Positions 54,655 through 63,876 of a DNA stretch of 64,000 nt are shown here, piece by piece; within the stretch, counting starts at the first letter, position 1, and the number at the start of each line of letters is the position of its first letter. The position numbers and the translations under genes were made by a program. The stretch covers positions 3,643 through 67,642 of the forward strand of contig CAJTOK010000007.1 in assembly GCA_910577825.1 (NCBI GenBank). The letters are read 5' to 3'. The DNA comes from an uncultured Lachnospiraceae bacterium. Its GTDB lineage: Bacteria > Bacillota > Clostridia > Lachnospirales > Lachnospiraceae. A model generated the notes under the pieces. It ran no database searches. It saw only the letters and a list, made by a program, of their open reading frames with translations, and was not told where the DNA came from.

Positions 54655-56893
54655 GGCGTTCCTCCTCTTTTTTTCTCATTAAATATTTTAACTGTATTAA
54701 TAGTTCTTTTAAGTATTCCATATCCCACTTATCTTCTTTTCCTTCATACACAAATCCCTGTATCTGGTAAAGTTCCTGGAACTCTTCCAGCATCTTAATC
54801 ACAATTCTTTCATTCTTAGAACCTTCTGGCTGTATATGATTTAAAATCTTTACTGAATTCTTTAATTTCTTGTCTTTATTACCACTTGATTTTGAAAACC
54901 TTTCTTTACAGATTAAACGTATTTTTTCTATATAGCTTTTATTCTCTTTATATGCTTCTTTACATATAAGAAGCATATTGCTAACGGTTGGTTTTAATGA
55001 TTCATTGGTTCTTTCTAAATCAAAGAGCAGATGTACATTCACAGATGCTTTATATCTTAAAAAGCCCCTAAACAGCCTGTCTGCAATTTCCTGAAGGAAA
55101 GTTTCTTTTGAAATATCTGCCAGAATATTCTTTTTAATATCTTCTTTATTTTCATCTGTATTACTATCAAGGACATCATAAATTTTACCCTGGTATTTTC
55201 CATTATCCGTAATCTCTGCAATCTCTGCCTCTCCAAATCCTTCCATGCAACGTTCACCAATCCAGAACTGTCCTGTTGCCATTTTTATTTTTTCTTTTAA
55301 TTCCACACAAATTACAGTACCCTTATCAAATCCATAAATTGTAGGTTTCCTTTGGCCCCATGTTACATTAAACCCGCCTATTGCCGTAATATTCACATAT
55401 TTTACCACACTATAACCTGGAACTGCCTGTCCTGCTTTACCACTTTCAAAAATACTGGCAAAAATCTCTTTTACAAGGTCATTAACATCTGTTGAATACG
55501 CTGCCTTGCTGCTATATATAATTGCCGGGGATTTTAACAATACATAAAATTTCTGTATTTCTTTTTCCTGTTGTTCTGTTTGCTTGTCCATTCCTGTTAC
55601 ATAAATATTGCACCTGCCATATTCACCATTTCTTCCATATCCAAGCGGAACTACCGGGTTATTTTTTATATAGTCATATATTTCTTTTATAATTCCGGAA
55701 GAAGCTTTAATAAATCCCCTGAATAACTGTCCTTCCCGTATAGATGAAACCTGGTAAAACTGGCTTTCCCCACCTGTAAGCTCTGCCACTCTTCCAAAAG
55801 ACTTGTCTTTTGGCCTGCTATGGTGGTATCTCATCTCCATTTCAACAGAATGGCATTCCATATTTCCTTCTTTATTAATATATACATACTTATGTTTCAT
55901 CTGGTTTAGCTGCAGGCCATAATCGCATTCTAAATCCTGTCCACCAGAATCTTTTTTAACAGGTTCATTGCCAATATATATCTTATTACGGTAGTCTTTT
56001 TTATTATTTTTAATTTCAAAAACTGAGGCAGGGACTTCACATAAACGCTTGTTATTTACAGCAAGATAAGCATTGGAAAAATATATATCTTCTTGTAACC
56101 ATCCAAGAAATTCTTCTTCCCTGCCATTATCTTTTAGCATCTGTTCAATAAGGCCAAGTATTTTAGACCCTTCAATATAATCTAATGAATTTCCCTCCTG
56201 GCCATTTACAGACTTACATATTACAGGTTCTTTAAGATAAATTTCATATTGTAATTCTGTACTTTCCTGCTTATAGTCCACACATTTCTTAATATTATCT
56301 TTATATGCCTGGTTTTGTCCTTGTATAAAAGAAGCCTGGATTTCCCCATATCCTCTTGTCCTGGCAATTCCTATATGCCTGAATACTGCCAGGCATTTTT
56401 CTAACTCTTTCTGTAACTTTTCATAATCCCCATATATTTCTACATCTGCTTCAAATACACTCCCTTTATTGGCAGCCCGCATGGTACGCAGCGTCTTTTC
56501 ATCTGCCACACCTGTTTCATAATCTATAGAAGTTTGTGTACGTATATATGAATAACTGTTTAAAATATTTTGTGGATGGCACAACGGGGTTTCTGGCAGC
56601 TTTCTTATACTTTCAATATAACTTTCCCTGTCTTTAATATAAGCATTGTGTATAATAATTTTCCCTCTCTGGTTTCCTTTTTCACCAAACATTTCCCCTA
56701 TATGGATATCTTCTTCCCAGTCCTTTAATTCCTGTGCGCACTCCCTTAAACATCCTTTAAGGCGTTTTGCAGGAATATAAGGGAAACCGTAAGAATCATA
56801 ACAAATATCGGTATCAATGGCACTATTATATATTCCTCCATCTGATACGCACATATCGCTAAGAAGTTTTATTCTTATTTTATCAATTTTCAT
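54647..56893 (-). CDS. csx10: Csx10-like multi-RAMP subunit (Cas7/Cas5 with helical tail)
   Basis: The 748-aa protein starts with a Csx10-type RAMP: AIDTDICYDSYGFPYIPAKR at 25-44, then IRTQTSIDYETG and the G-rich loop IARTRGYGEI at 176-185. A second RAMP-like unit (about 212-435) has the loop PLGYGRNGEYGR. A third (about 447-560) has IGERCMEGFGEAEI. Residues 585-748 are helical and basic, like a Cas11 small subunit. This would equal the Cas7-Cas5-Cas11 fusion of III-Dv, but my division is by eye. Asp27 or Asp29 could be the slicing residue. It overlaps cas10 by 11 bases. Confidence 0.78.
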   Translation of the reverse strand: MKIDKIRIKLLSDMCVSDGGIYNSAIDTDICYDSYGFPYIPAKRLKGCLRECAQELKDWEEDIHIGEMFGEKGNQRGKIIIHNAYIKDRESYIESIRKLPETPLCHPQNILNSYSYIRTQTSIDYETGVADEKTLRTMRAANKGSVFEADVEIYGDYEKLQKELEKCLAVFRHIGIARTRGYGEIQASFIQGQNQAYKDNIKKCVDYKQESTELQYEIYLKEPVICKSVNGQEGNSLDYIEGSKILGLIEQMLKDNGREEEFLGWLQEDIYFSNAYLAVNNKRLCEVPASVFEIKNNKKDYRNKIYIGNEPVKKDSGGQDLECDYGLQLNQMKHKYVYINKEGNMECHSVEMEMRYHHSRPKDKSFGRVAELTGGESQFYQVSSIREGQLFRGFIKASSGIIKEIYDYIKNNPVVPLGYGRNGEYGRCNIYVTGMDKQTEQQEKEIQKFYVLLKSPAIIYSSKAAYSTDVNDLVKEIFASIFESGKAGQAVPGYSVVKYVNITAIGGFNVTWGQRKPTIYGFDKGTVICVELKEKIKMATGQFWIGERCMEGFGEAEIAEITDNGKYQGKIYDVLDSNTDENKEDIKKNILADISKETFLQEIADRLFRGFLRYKASVNVHLLFDLERTNESLKPTVSNMLLICKEAYKENKSYIEKIRLICKERFSKSSGNKDKKLKNSVKILNHIQPEGSKNERIVIKMLEEFQELYQIQGFVYEGKEDKWDMEYLKELLIQLKYLMRKKEEERHE

Positions 56894-58580
56894 TTTCTGC
56901 CACCTCTTTATCTTCTATATATACATCCATGCAGTAATCCATAATTTCAAGGGCATCATACCATGCAGCAGTTTTTACACCTTCATAATCCACATACATA
57001 TTGTCTTTACATGGCAGTTTCCCAGGCATCTTCCATTTTCTTGAATCCAGAAAACTCCCAAGAAGGTTAATCTGGTTACTTCCCATATGGTATGTATTGC
57101 GTATGTCCTTTGCAAAGGAATGTGGTATATTATCTTCACTGGCAAAATACCTTATATTATCCATCAGTGTACCAATATTATTAATCTTTGCACCATTAAT
57201 TCTATTTAACTCATCTTTTTCAAATGGCATTGGAATATAATATGGACGCTGCATAAGCCTTTCACCAGCTGGTGTAATAAATTCTTTTTTGCGCACCTGC
57301 TCTAAATCCCTGCATTGTATATTTTTACAAATCTGGAAATCAACAAAATTACCTGTCTTTTCAAAACAGCCTTTGCCATTTTTATTATATTCTTCTTTAC
57401 TGGCTGGTTTATAATCCATATAATATGCTTTATTACTATCCTTTTTGGCAGCCTCTTTTGCTGAATCACAACAGCTTTCTGCAACTTCATATGCAATTCC
57501 AAAAGGGAAATGGCTGTTTATATATGCAATTCCTGCACATACACTAAATCCATATTCCTGTATATTTTCCCCGTTATTTCCTTTATCCATTGTAAGTTTA
57601 GATATTTCCTCACAAAAATACCGTACTGTGTCAAGTGCAATATATGCGTTGCATACATAAGTTATATCATCACCTGCCACAATTATTTTTCTTACAAATT
57701 TTTTAACAAGGCTGTTTCCATATTCATTATTTACAGTATTTGTTTTTTCAAATTTATCTTTCATATTATTAAAAGTATCCAGATAAGAATATTTAATATT
57801 ATGGGATATTTTTCTCATTTTATTTACAGCATCTGTATATTTATCAATCCCCTCAACCAGCTTCTTTATACGCAGGCTCATATTATTACCATCTATATGC
57901 ACAACAGCAATACGGCTGTCTGCCCCGCGCCTGGCATAACTATCCAGAATTTTATCAATCTTTTCTTCCTTAATTTCCTTATTTTTCTTTTCTATTTTTA
58001 AATAAGTTTCTTTACTAATATTTCCCCTGTATGTATCTGTCTTATATTTTTCTTTTTCCATATTAATAACAGGAAGCCCTGTTTTAAGTTCTGTTTCCAT
58101 AACAGGCAGGGCACCCAGTGGCCTGGAATCTGTCATATTAGACTTTACCTTATTCATTTCTTTAAAAATATTATCATAGTCTTTTTTATAATCATCGGTA
58201 ACATCCACACATGCTACTGCCAGCTGCAGGGAATAGGTATGTTCTATAATATATCTGGACATATATTTATTTATTTCCTTACATAATTCCTTATCCCTGA
58301 ATATAACATAGGCATTCCCTCCTCCTATATACAAAACCTCCACATCATGTTTTTCCTTATTATACGTAAATACTTCTTTCTCATTATCCCATGCTAATAC
58401 TGCATCTTTTACACCAGATTTTTCACATGCCTTCCCTAAAGCATCTGTCATAATATTCTCAACTAACTGTGACGCCCCCATAGCATCCTTTAACTTTGAA
58501 GTACTGTAAATGTATTTTTGTATTCCACGTACATCGTACATAGCCATTACACTGCCATTTGTTTTTTCTTCAGAACCCAT
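56883..58580 (-). CDS. cas10: Cas10 without HD nuclease domain (AGDD palm)
   Basis: The 565-aa protein starts directly with palm 1 (MYDVRGIQKYIYSTSKLKDAMGASQ, written here only to show the family start MYDVRGIQKYI), so the HD DNase domain is absent. Palm 2 holds the metal aspartate in VVHIDGNNMS (Asp230) and the core motif AGDD at 302-305 in place of GGDD. Both aspartates remain. SVCAGIAYIN and AKEAAKK complete the domain. It may thus make cyclic oligoadenylate but not cut DNA. Length is well below the roughly 750-850 of Csm1. It is co-transcribed between cas6 and csx10. Confidence 0.85.
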   Translation of the reverse strand: MGSEEKTNGSVMAMYDVRGIQKYIYSTSKLKDAMGASQLVENIMTDALGKACEKSGVKDAVLAWDNEKEVFTYNKEKHDVEVLYIGGGNAYVIFRDKELCKEINKYMSRYIIEHTYSLQLAVACVDVTDDYKKDYDNIFKEMNKVKSNMTDSRPLGALPVMETELKTGLPVINMEKEKYKTDTYRGNISKETYLKIEKKNKEIKEEKIDKILDSYARRGADSRIAVVHIDGNNMSLRIKKLVEGIDKYTDAVNKMRKISHNIKYSYLDTFNNMKDKFEKTNTVNNEYGNSLVKKFVRKIIVAGDDITYVCNAYIALDTVRYFCEEISKLTMDKGNNGENIQEYGFSVCAGIAYINSHFPFGIAYEVAESCCDSAKEAAKKDSNKAYYMDYKPASKEEYNKNGKGCFEKTGNFVDFQICKNIQCRDLEQVRKKEFITPAGERLMQRPYYIPMPFEKDELNRINGAKINNIGTLMDNIRYFASEDNIPHSFAKDIRNTYHMGSNQINLLGSFLDSRKWKMPGKLPCKDNMYVDYEGVKTAAWYDALEIMDYCMDVYIEDKEVAENEN

Positions 58581-58594
58581 ATACTTCCCCTTTC

Positions 58595-59509
58595 TTATGT
58601 TATTTTTATCTTTCCAAATCCAAAACGTGTATTTTTACCAATATGCAGTATTTCAGCTGCATATAATAATTCCCGGGCTTCCTTGCAGCAGTTTTCTAAT
58701 AAAATTTCTCCCTGTACCCCTTTTAATTTCATCTTTGTATCTTGCGTAGACGAATATCTTTGTATAATTTTCTCCTGTAAACTCTGTCCTGCCACCACTG
58801 GAAATTTTTCTTCATCCCATATGACCTTTTCTATTTCATTCCCCTCATACATATTATACATATGTAATTTCTGCAATATAGATAAAACAACAGAATGCCC
58901 GTCGAAGGAATGTATAAACCCGCCCTGGTATTTTACTGCACATGGCGACTGGAGCAAAATTTTTACCTTTGTGCAAAGTTTACTATTCTGGTTAACCATT
59001 TCATTTACATAATCTCCCAGTAATTCTACAAACACATTAGACATCTGGATATTATTATTTATCAATACTGGTACTTGCTTTCTATTATTTATTGCTTTAA
59101 TACAGAATCTGGTTTTGTCTTTTCCTAACCCGGCACAGCCAAGGGAAGTAAGGGCATATACAACTGGCATAATATAGCAGATTGCATCCCCAAAAAAAGT
59201 AAATGTAACAGTTATTATATCTCCCTTATTGCAGCTTGTCCTGTGGTCTAAACAGTCAATTACATACCCCATGCTTTCAGAACTTGCCATATAAGGCGGT
59301 TTTATTTTACATGGTGCATACATAATATTCTGTACAACACACTTTTCATAGAAAGAACATTTTCCACACTCCCTGTCCCCAATACAATTCTGGAGCAGAA
59401 GCATCTGCCCCATCCCCCCTCTTATAGCAGATACCTTATAATAAGGCAGTACACCATTTTCAAGCATCTCTAACTTAAATAATAATTTAGTGAAACGGAT
59501 TTGAAACAT
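58595..59509 (-). CDS. cas6: Cas6 pre-crRNA processing endoribonuclease
   Basis: The 304-aa protein has the two-ferredoxin layout of Cas6, with the C-terminal G-rich loop HIGKNTRFGFGKIKI as last element. A cysteine group CGKC...C near residues 47-55 resembles a family variant with a zinc site. The catalytic histidine cannot be fixed by eye; His210-area residues (GGFIHSFDGHS) are candidates. Its presence shows that crRNA is made locally, although no repeat array is in the window. It is 14 bases upstream of cas10. Confidence 0.8.
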   Translation of the reverse strand: MFQIRFTKLLFKLEMLENGVLPYYKVSAIRGGMGQMLLLQNCIGDRECGKCSFYEKCVVQNIMYAPCKIKPPYMASSESMGYVIDCLDHRTSCNKGDIITVTFTFFGDAICYIMPVVYALTSLGCAGLGKDKTRFCIKAINNRKQVPVLINNNIQMSNVFVELLGDYVNEMVNQNSKLCTKVKILLQSPCAVKYQGGFIHSFDGHSVVLSILQKLHMYNMYEGNEIEKVIWDEEKFPVVAGQSLQEKIIQRYSSTQDTKMKLKGVQGEILLENCCKEARELLYAAEILHIGKNTRFGFGKIKIT

Positions 59510-59527
59510 TTAACACCAGCTCTTTCA

Positions 59528-62164
59528 TCATTTTATCTGAAAATCCTCATCTGCTACTGACAAAGACCTATATATTTCTATATATTCCTGGACTGCCTTC
59601 TTTACGATTTTTAAAGGTAAACGTATTACCTTATCAGAAGCATGGTTAATATTATTCCTTTCATTTTTCAAAGCTTCATGTAATATTAACAGTCTTTCCA
59701 ATTCAGTCTTATTTAATTTTTCTAGCAGTTCTGCTTTTACTATTATTTCTGTATCATTTTTATTACTTATAATATATTCTTCGTTTTTTAAACCAGCAAG
59801 GGTTTTAAATGGTGTACCTTCGATAATATGTAAAAAATATTCCTTGCTATTTGAACATAAGCCCGCATAAATACCTGGGTCAAGAAACAATTTATTAATC
59901 CACTTATCATCCCCATATCTACTTGATATTTCTTGGAATTTGCAATAAGAATCTGTTATTTCTTCATTATTATCATACTTATCTAGCAGCTGTTTTTTCT
60001 GTTTTAATATATATTCTTCATCAATGTTGTTTAATTCAAGCCGTTTTTGCACATCTGGAGGCATTATAGCATTACAACTTTTTAAATATATATTTATAAA
60101 ACGTTTAAATAATTTAAATTTCAGCTTGTCACAATCTTCATTACCAGAAAAACCTGCAATTTTTAAATCATGCGTCTTTAATTTATCTATTAATATATAG
60201 ATACCATTAGTATTGTTATTCTTACCAGTAAAAATATTTAAAGCTTTTTTTGCTTCTTCATCTGTATCTTTTAGTTTATACATTTTTAAAAAATAAGTTT
60301 TGCATATTTTATCCAGTATTTTATGGCAGAAATTTAGCCTTATTACCTTTATCAATCCATAAAATAGCATATTTTCCTGGCGTTTTTCCCAGCTTGGAGG
60401 ATTTAATACACTTGCTAATTCTTTGGATGTAACATCACATCTCCTGTTGCCGTCTTTCTTCCAGATATCTATATGTATAAATTTTTCTAGCAAAACAGCA
60501 GGCATTTTATCCTCTATAATAGTAAGCGCCTGCTGGATTAAGCCCTTTCTCTGGCACCAGTCTATTAAATCAATATAATCAACTTCTGTATCCTCAAGGA
60601 GTTTTCCATAATCCCTCCGTATACTGTCTTCCATAATCTGGAAAATATTTGAAACATAACTTTCCGGCTTCACACTGTGCTCCTGATTCACTATTCCAGA
60701 TAAAGCACTTATGCCATCCCTTAACCCCTGGATATTACATAAAGAAATTGCATCATCAATTTCTTTCATCTTATCTGTAAGCTGCCTTACCTTTGAATCC
60801 TCTTTTTCCTCCATATCTTCACAATACTTTACAAGCATATCAGCTTTTCCATAACGGATAAAAGCATTCATTCCAGAAACCAAATCATTAATCCTGTATC
60901 TTTTTGTTTCATCTACAATTTCACTTGGCTGTGGTTTTCCAGGAATAAAATCTGTTGCAATAATTTTCCTGATTTGTATATGGCTTGTATCCTGGTTATT
61001 TAATATAGATAATATAGAATTACGTACATATCCTGAAGTCCTGTTTCCACCCTGCATATCAACATACAAATTAACAGGTTGTCCTTCCCCTGCATAGATT
61101 TCATTAATAATCCCTGCAATATTATCAAAATTCTCCTCTGTTTTTTCTGGAACAAACCTTATAGATATTTTTTCTGGCTTGCCAGGGTATGGTTTCATTT
61201 TATAAACGCTTTCTATATGCTGGTATAAAATATATTTAGCAAAATCCAGTTCTTTTCCAGCCCTCTGCTTTTTCAAATTCTGTATCTGGTACTGTAATTT
61301 TGCATTTTCTTTCCTAAGCCTGCCAGCCTCTGCTTCCATATGTATTTTTTCTTTTTCATAATACAAGTTATCAATTTTACGTAATAATGATACAAAAAGA
61401 AATTCCCGTTCTAATATAGATAATGAACTGTCTTTCTCAATATCTTTACGTAAATTCTGGTATTCATTATTTTTAATTGCAATATTTATACGTTTTGAAA
61501 ACAATTCTTTTTTCTGGCTGATATATTGCAAATACCCTTCTTCTTCCTGGAAAGCCTGTTCTATATCATTTTCAATCCTGTTTTTTATTTCCTGGATAAT
61601 ATTCTGGAATTTCCCTGCTTGCAACATACATTCTGCAATAACTTTACCAATATCACCAGGACAAATATAACCACCCCCTTCAATATCCATTACAACATCT
61701 AATGCTATCTTCTCTATTTTGTCCCTTCTTGCCTGCCCGGATACAGATGAAAAAGCAATTCCAGAAGAAATAACCGTTTCATGGTTTAAATATTCTGTTA
61801 TACACAGCTTATAAAACTCATATGCAGATATTTTATGGTTATTTTTATTACCAGTTCCATATAAATAATCTTCTTCCCATTCTTTATAAATCTTCTTCCA
61901 GAAATTATAATCTGCCAGATTTTCTGCCACAAGCCCATCATCTGCTGAAAATGTTTCAGAAGTGCCAACTACAAGTATTTCATTAATTGGATACTGCGAC
62001 AGAATATACTTGCTTCCATCTTCAACTGAACTTATCCCGTCACAAAACAAAGGGATTCCGTTTTCTGTTTTATTTGAATAATAATAATTTATTGTATCCA
62101 TACGGTTTAATTTACTCATAGTTGTCATTAAAATATTTTTTTCCTTTTTTAATTTTTCAGACAT
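59528..62164 (-). CDS. large CARF/HEPN-type ribonuclease (Csm6/Csx1-like), 878 aa
   Basis: N-terminal residues 8-70 hold CARF-type strands (NILMTTMSKLN and INEILVVGTSETF). The second CARF half is around 332-420, with NLYVDMQGGNRTSGYV, which matches the TM1812/Csx1-type pattern (hxxDhxxGxR). Between them lies a helical and coiled-coil insertion of about 200 residues (115-325). The C-terminus has the HEPN motif R836-x4-H841 in NERNNINHASD, a typical RNase active site. It would be activated by cyclic oligoadenylate from Cas10. The large size and the insertion are unusual. The start follows AGGAGAACAAAAG. Confidence 0.78.
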   Translation of the reverse strand: MSEKLKKEKNILMTTMSKLNRMDTINYYYSNKTENGIPLFCDGISSVEDGSKYILSQYPINEILVVGTSETFSADDGLVAENLADYNFWKKIYKEWEEDYLYGTGNKNNHKISAYEFYKLCITEYLNHETVISSGIAFSSVSGQARRDKIEKIALDVVMDIEGGGYICPGDIGKVIAECMLQAGKFQNIIQEIKNRIENDIEQAFQEEEGYLQYISQKKELFSKRINIAIKNNEYQNLRKDIEKDSSLSILEREFLFVSLLRKIDNLYYEKEKIHMEAEAGRLRKENAKLQYQIQNLKKQRAGKELDFAKYILYQHIESVYKMKPYPGKPEKISIRFVPEKTEENFDNIAGIINEIYAGEGQPVNLYVDMQGGNRTSGYVRNSILSILNNQDTSHIQIRKIIATDFIPGKPQPSEIVDETKRYRINDLVSGMNAFIRYGKADMLVKYCEDMEEKEDSKVRQLTDKMKEIDDAISLCNIQGLRDGISALSGIVNQEHSVKPESYVSNIFQIMEDSIRRDYGKLLEDTEVDYIDLIDWCQRKGLIQQALTIIEDKMPAVLLEKFIHIDIWKKDGNRRCDVTSKELASVLNPPSWEKRQENMLFYGLIKVIRLNFCHKILDKICKTYFLKMYKLKDTDEEAKKALNIFTGKNNNTNGIYILIDKLKTHDLKIAGFSGNEDCDKLKFKLFKRFINIYLKSCNAIMPPDVQKRLELNNIDEEYILKQKKQLLDKYDNNEEITDSYCKFQEISSRYGDDKWINKLFLDPGIYAGLCSNSKEYFLHIIEGTPFKTLAGLKNEEYIISNKNDTEIIVKAELLEKLNKTELERLLILHEALKNERNNINHASDKVIRLPLKIVKKAVQEYIEIYRSLSVADEDFQIK

Positions 62165-62200
62165 TCTTTTGTTCTCCTATATGCAAATTATATAAAACTC

Positions 62201-63844
62201 TCACATCCAGTAATAACTATATAAATTATCATTCTGTACCTTTTTTACTATTGTAGTTATTGACCTGCTGCTTGAACTGCATATAGCATTTATTGTATCA
62301 TTTATTAATTTCTGGCTAATTCTTGCGTCATTTAAAACTTCCCCTGAAACTTCCCTGGTAATTTTCTTCTTTACACTGGCAGAAGCCTTATTTGTAATCT
62401 TTTCAAGAATTGTATACCCGTAATCCCCTTTTCTTTCTGCAAATTCATAATCTAATGATTTTAATATTATTGCTATATCATCTTTATCTTTGGTAATTTT
62501 CTTTTCAATTTCTTGTAAGGCTAAAGACTTTATATATTCTGGAACACTTCCTTCAACTTTCCTGTCTTTTATATAATTATATTTTTTGTTAAAATTATTT
62601 TGCCAGTCCACTATAAAATCATTAATATATGTTTTTGCATATTTTGTCTTATATTCTTCTGTCCAGCATTCTTCTTTTTCTTTAATAGAAAGATATTTCT
62701 CCATTATTTCCCCACATTTTTCTTCCATAAATTTATCAATTCCAGAACAAATTTCTTTTACATTAGTTTTAATCCCTTTACTATATTGTACTGGTTTAAA
62801 ACAATCCAGAATAACGTCTAATAACGGAGTATTGGTTACATAACGAAGTTTATTTTTAATTTCTATATTGTTTATATTTTTATTATGCAAAGAAGCAATT
62901 TCTTTTATAATATTTGCTAAGCCCACTTCTTTTAAAATATCATTAAATTTATTTTTATATTGTGAAACTGTTGATTCCGCAGATTTTTTTAATCCGTATA
63001 CTGACCATAAAAAACAAACATAAACTTTGTTAGATAAAGGCAAATCAAGTTCCAAAGCTTTATCCTTTTCTTTAACCTGTTCATCTTCCAATGGCAGTTC
63101 ACCCCATTTTTTTAAATTTGTAATCTTTATTTTTCTTAAAGTCCTGCATCTTTCTTTCATATAAAAATCAAGAAAATCCATATTTATTCCATCAATAATA
63201 CTTCTCTGCCTGTGTAATATTATAGGGCTGTCAATATCTTCAATTATATTTTTACATATATCTGTAATTTTATCAGTAAATACTAATTTTATACCAGTAC
63301 TATTTTTAGATTGTTTTTTCTGGTATAACTGGTTAATAGCTGAGATTATCTCAATAATATTTGCCATTCTTTCTTCTATTACTTCTATACCAGATGGTGA
63401 TGTACCATCATCTGGTGCAGGAACATCAATAACCCCGCCCTTATTATCCCCCTTTTCTGCCTGCACATCTGACGGTTTAAGTTTCCCCGTACCAGCTACA
63501 TCACCATAACCTTTTTCTATTTCTTCTTTTGCCAGTTTTTTTCTTCTGGCCCATACCATATTTGCAAAATTCTCAAGATTGCCTTTTTCTACATTATAAT
63601 TATTTATAACATATGCAACCGTTTCAATATCTTTCATTCCTAATTTTAATTCTCTTCTAGTAGTATCTTCATTTAGATTTAATCCCATAGAATAAGCTGT
63701 AATAATTTCATATAAAATCATCCATATCTGTTCTTTATTTGATTTTATTCTGGCCTCATTACCTTCTTTTCCAATAAGCATCTCATTTTCCACAAAAAGT
63801 TCCTGTGCTTTTATGTATTTATTTTTAGTATTCTCATTGTCCAT
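62201..63844 (-). CDS. unknown 547-aa protein of the CRISPR operon, possibly sigma-factor-like
   Basis: No family is recognised with confidence. The protein is rich in Lys, Glu and Asn. Residues 78-105 (NNYNVEKGNLENFANMVWAR) resemble the YxPEKGxFxxFxxxxxRRR stretch of sigma-70 region 2. A disordered Gly/Asp/Pro linker lies at about 115-155. Near residue 295-330, VYVCFLWSVYGLKKSAESTVSQYKNK looks like a diverged helix-turn-helix as in region 4 (shown by its core AESTVSQYKNKF). The C-terminal 200 residues are helical. The ATG follows AGGAGGCGG. It lies between an unseen gene and the CARF/HEPN gene, so it belongs to the system by operon logic. Confidence 0.55.
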   Translation of the reverse strand: MDNENTKNKYIKAQELFVENEMLIGKEGNEARIKSNKEQIWMILYEIITAYSMGLNLNEDTTRRELKLGMKDIETVAYVINNYNVEKGNLENFANMVWARRKKLAKEEIEKGYGDVAGTGKLKPSDVQAEKGDNKGGVIDVPAPDDGTSPSGIEVIEERMANIIEIISAINQLYQKKQSKNSTGIKLVFTDKITDICKNIIEDIDSPIILHRQRSIIDGINMDFLDFYMKERCRTLRKIKITNLKKWGELPLEDEQVKEKDKALELDLPLSNKVYVCFLWSVYGLKKSAESTVSQYKNKFNDILKEVGLANIIKEIASLHNKNINNIEIKNKLRYVTNTPLLDVILDCFKPVQYSKGIKTNVKEICSGIDKFMEEKCGEIMEKYLSIKEKEECWTEEYKTKYAKTYINDFIVDWQNNFNKKYNYIKDRKVEGSVPEYIKSLALQEIEKKITKDKDDIAIILKSLDYEFAERKGDYGYTILEKITNKASASVKKKITREVSGEVLNDARISQKLINDTINAICSSSSRSITTIVKKVQNDNLYSYYWM

Positions 63845-63876
63845 TATTGCCGCCTCCTATATTCCATATTTACCAT

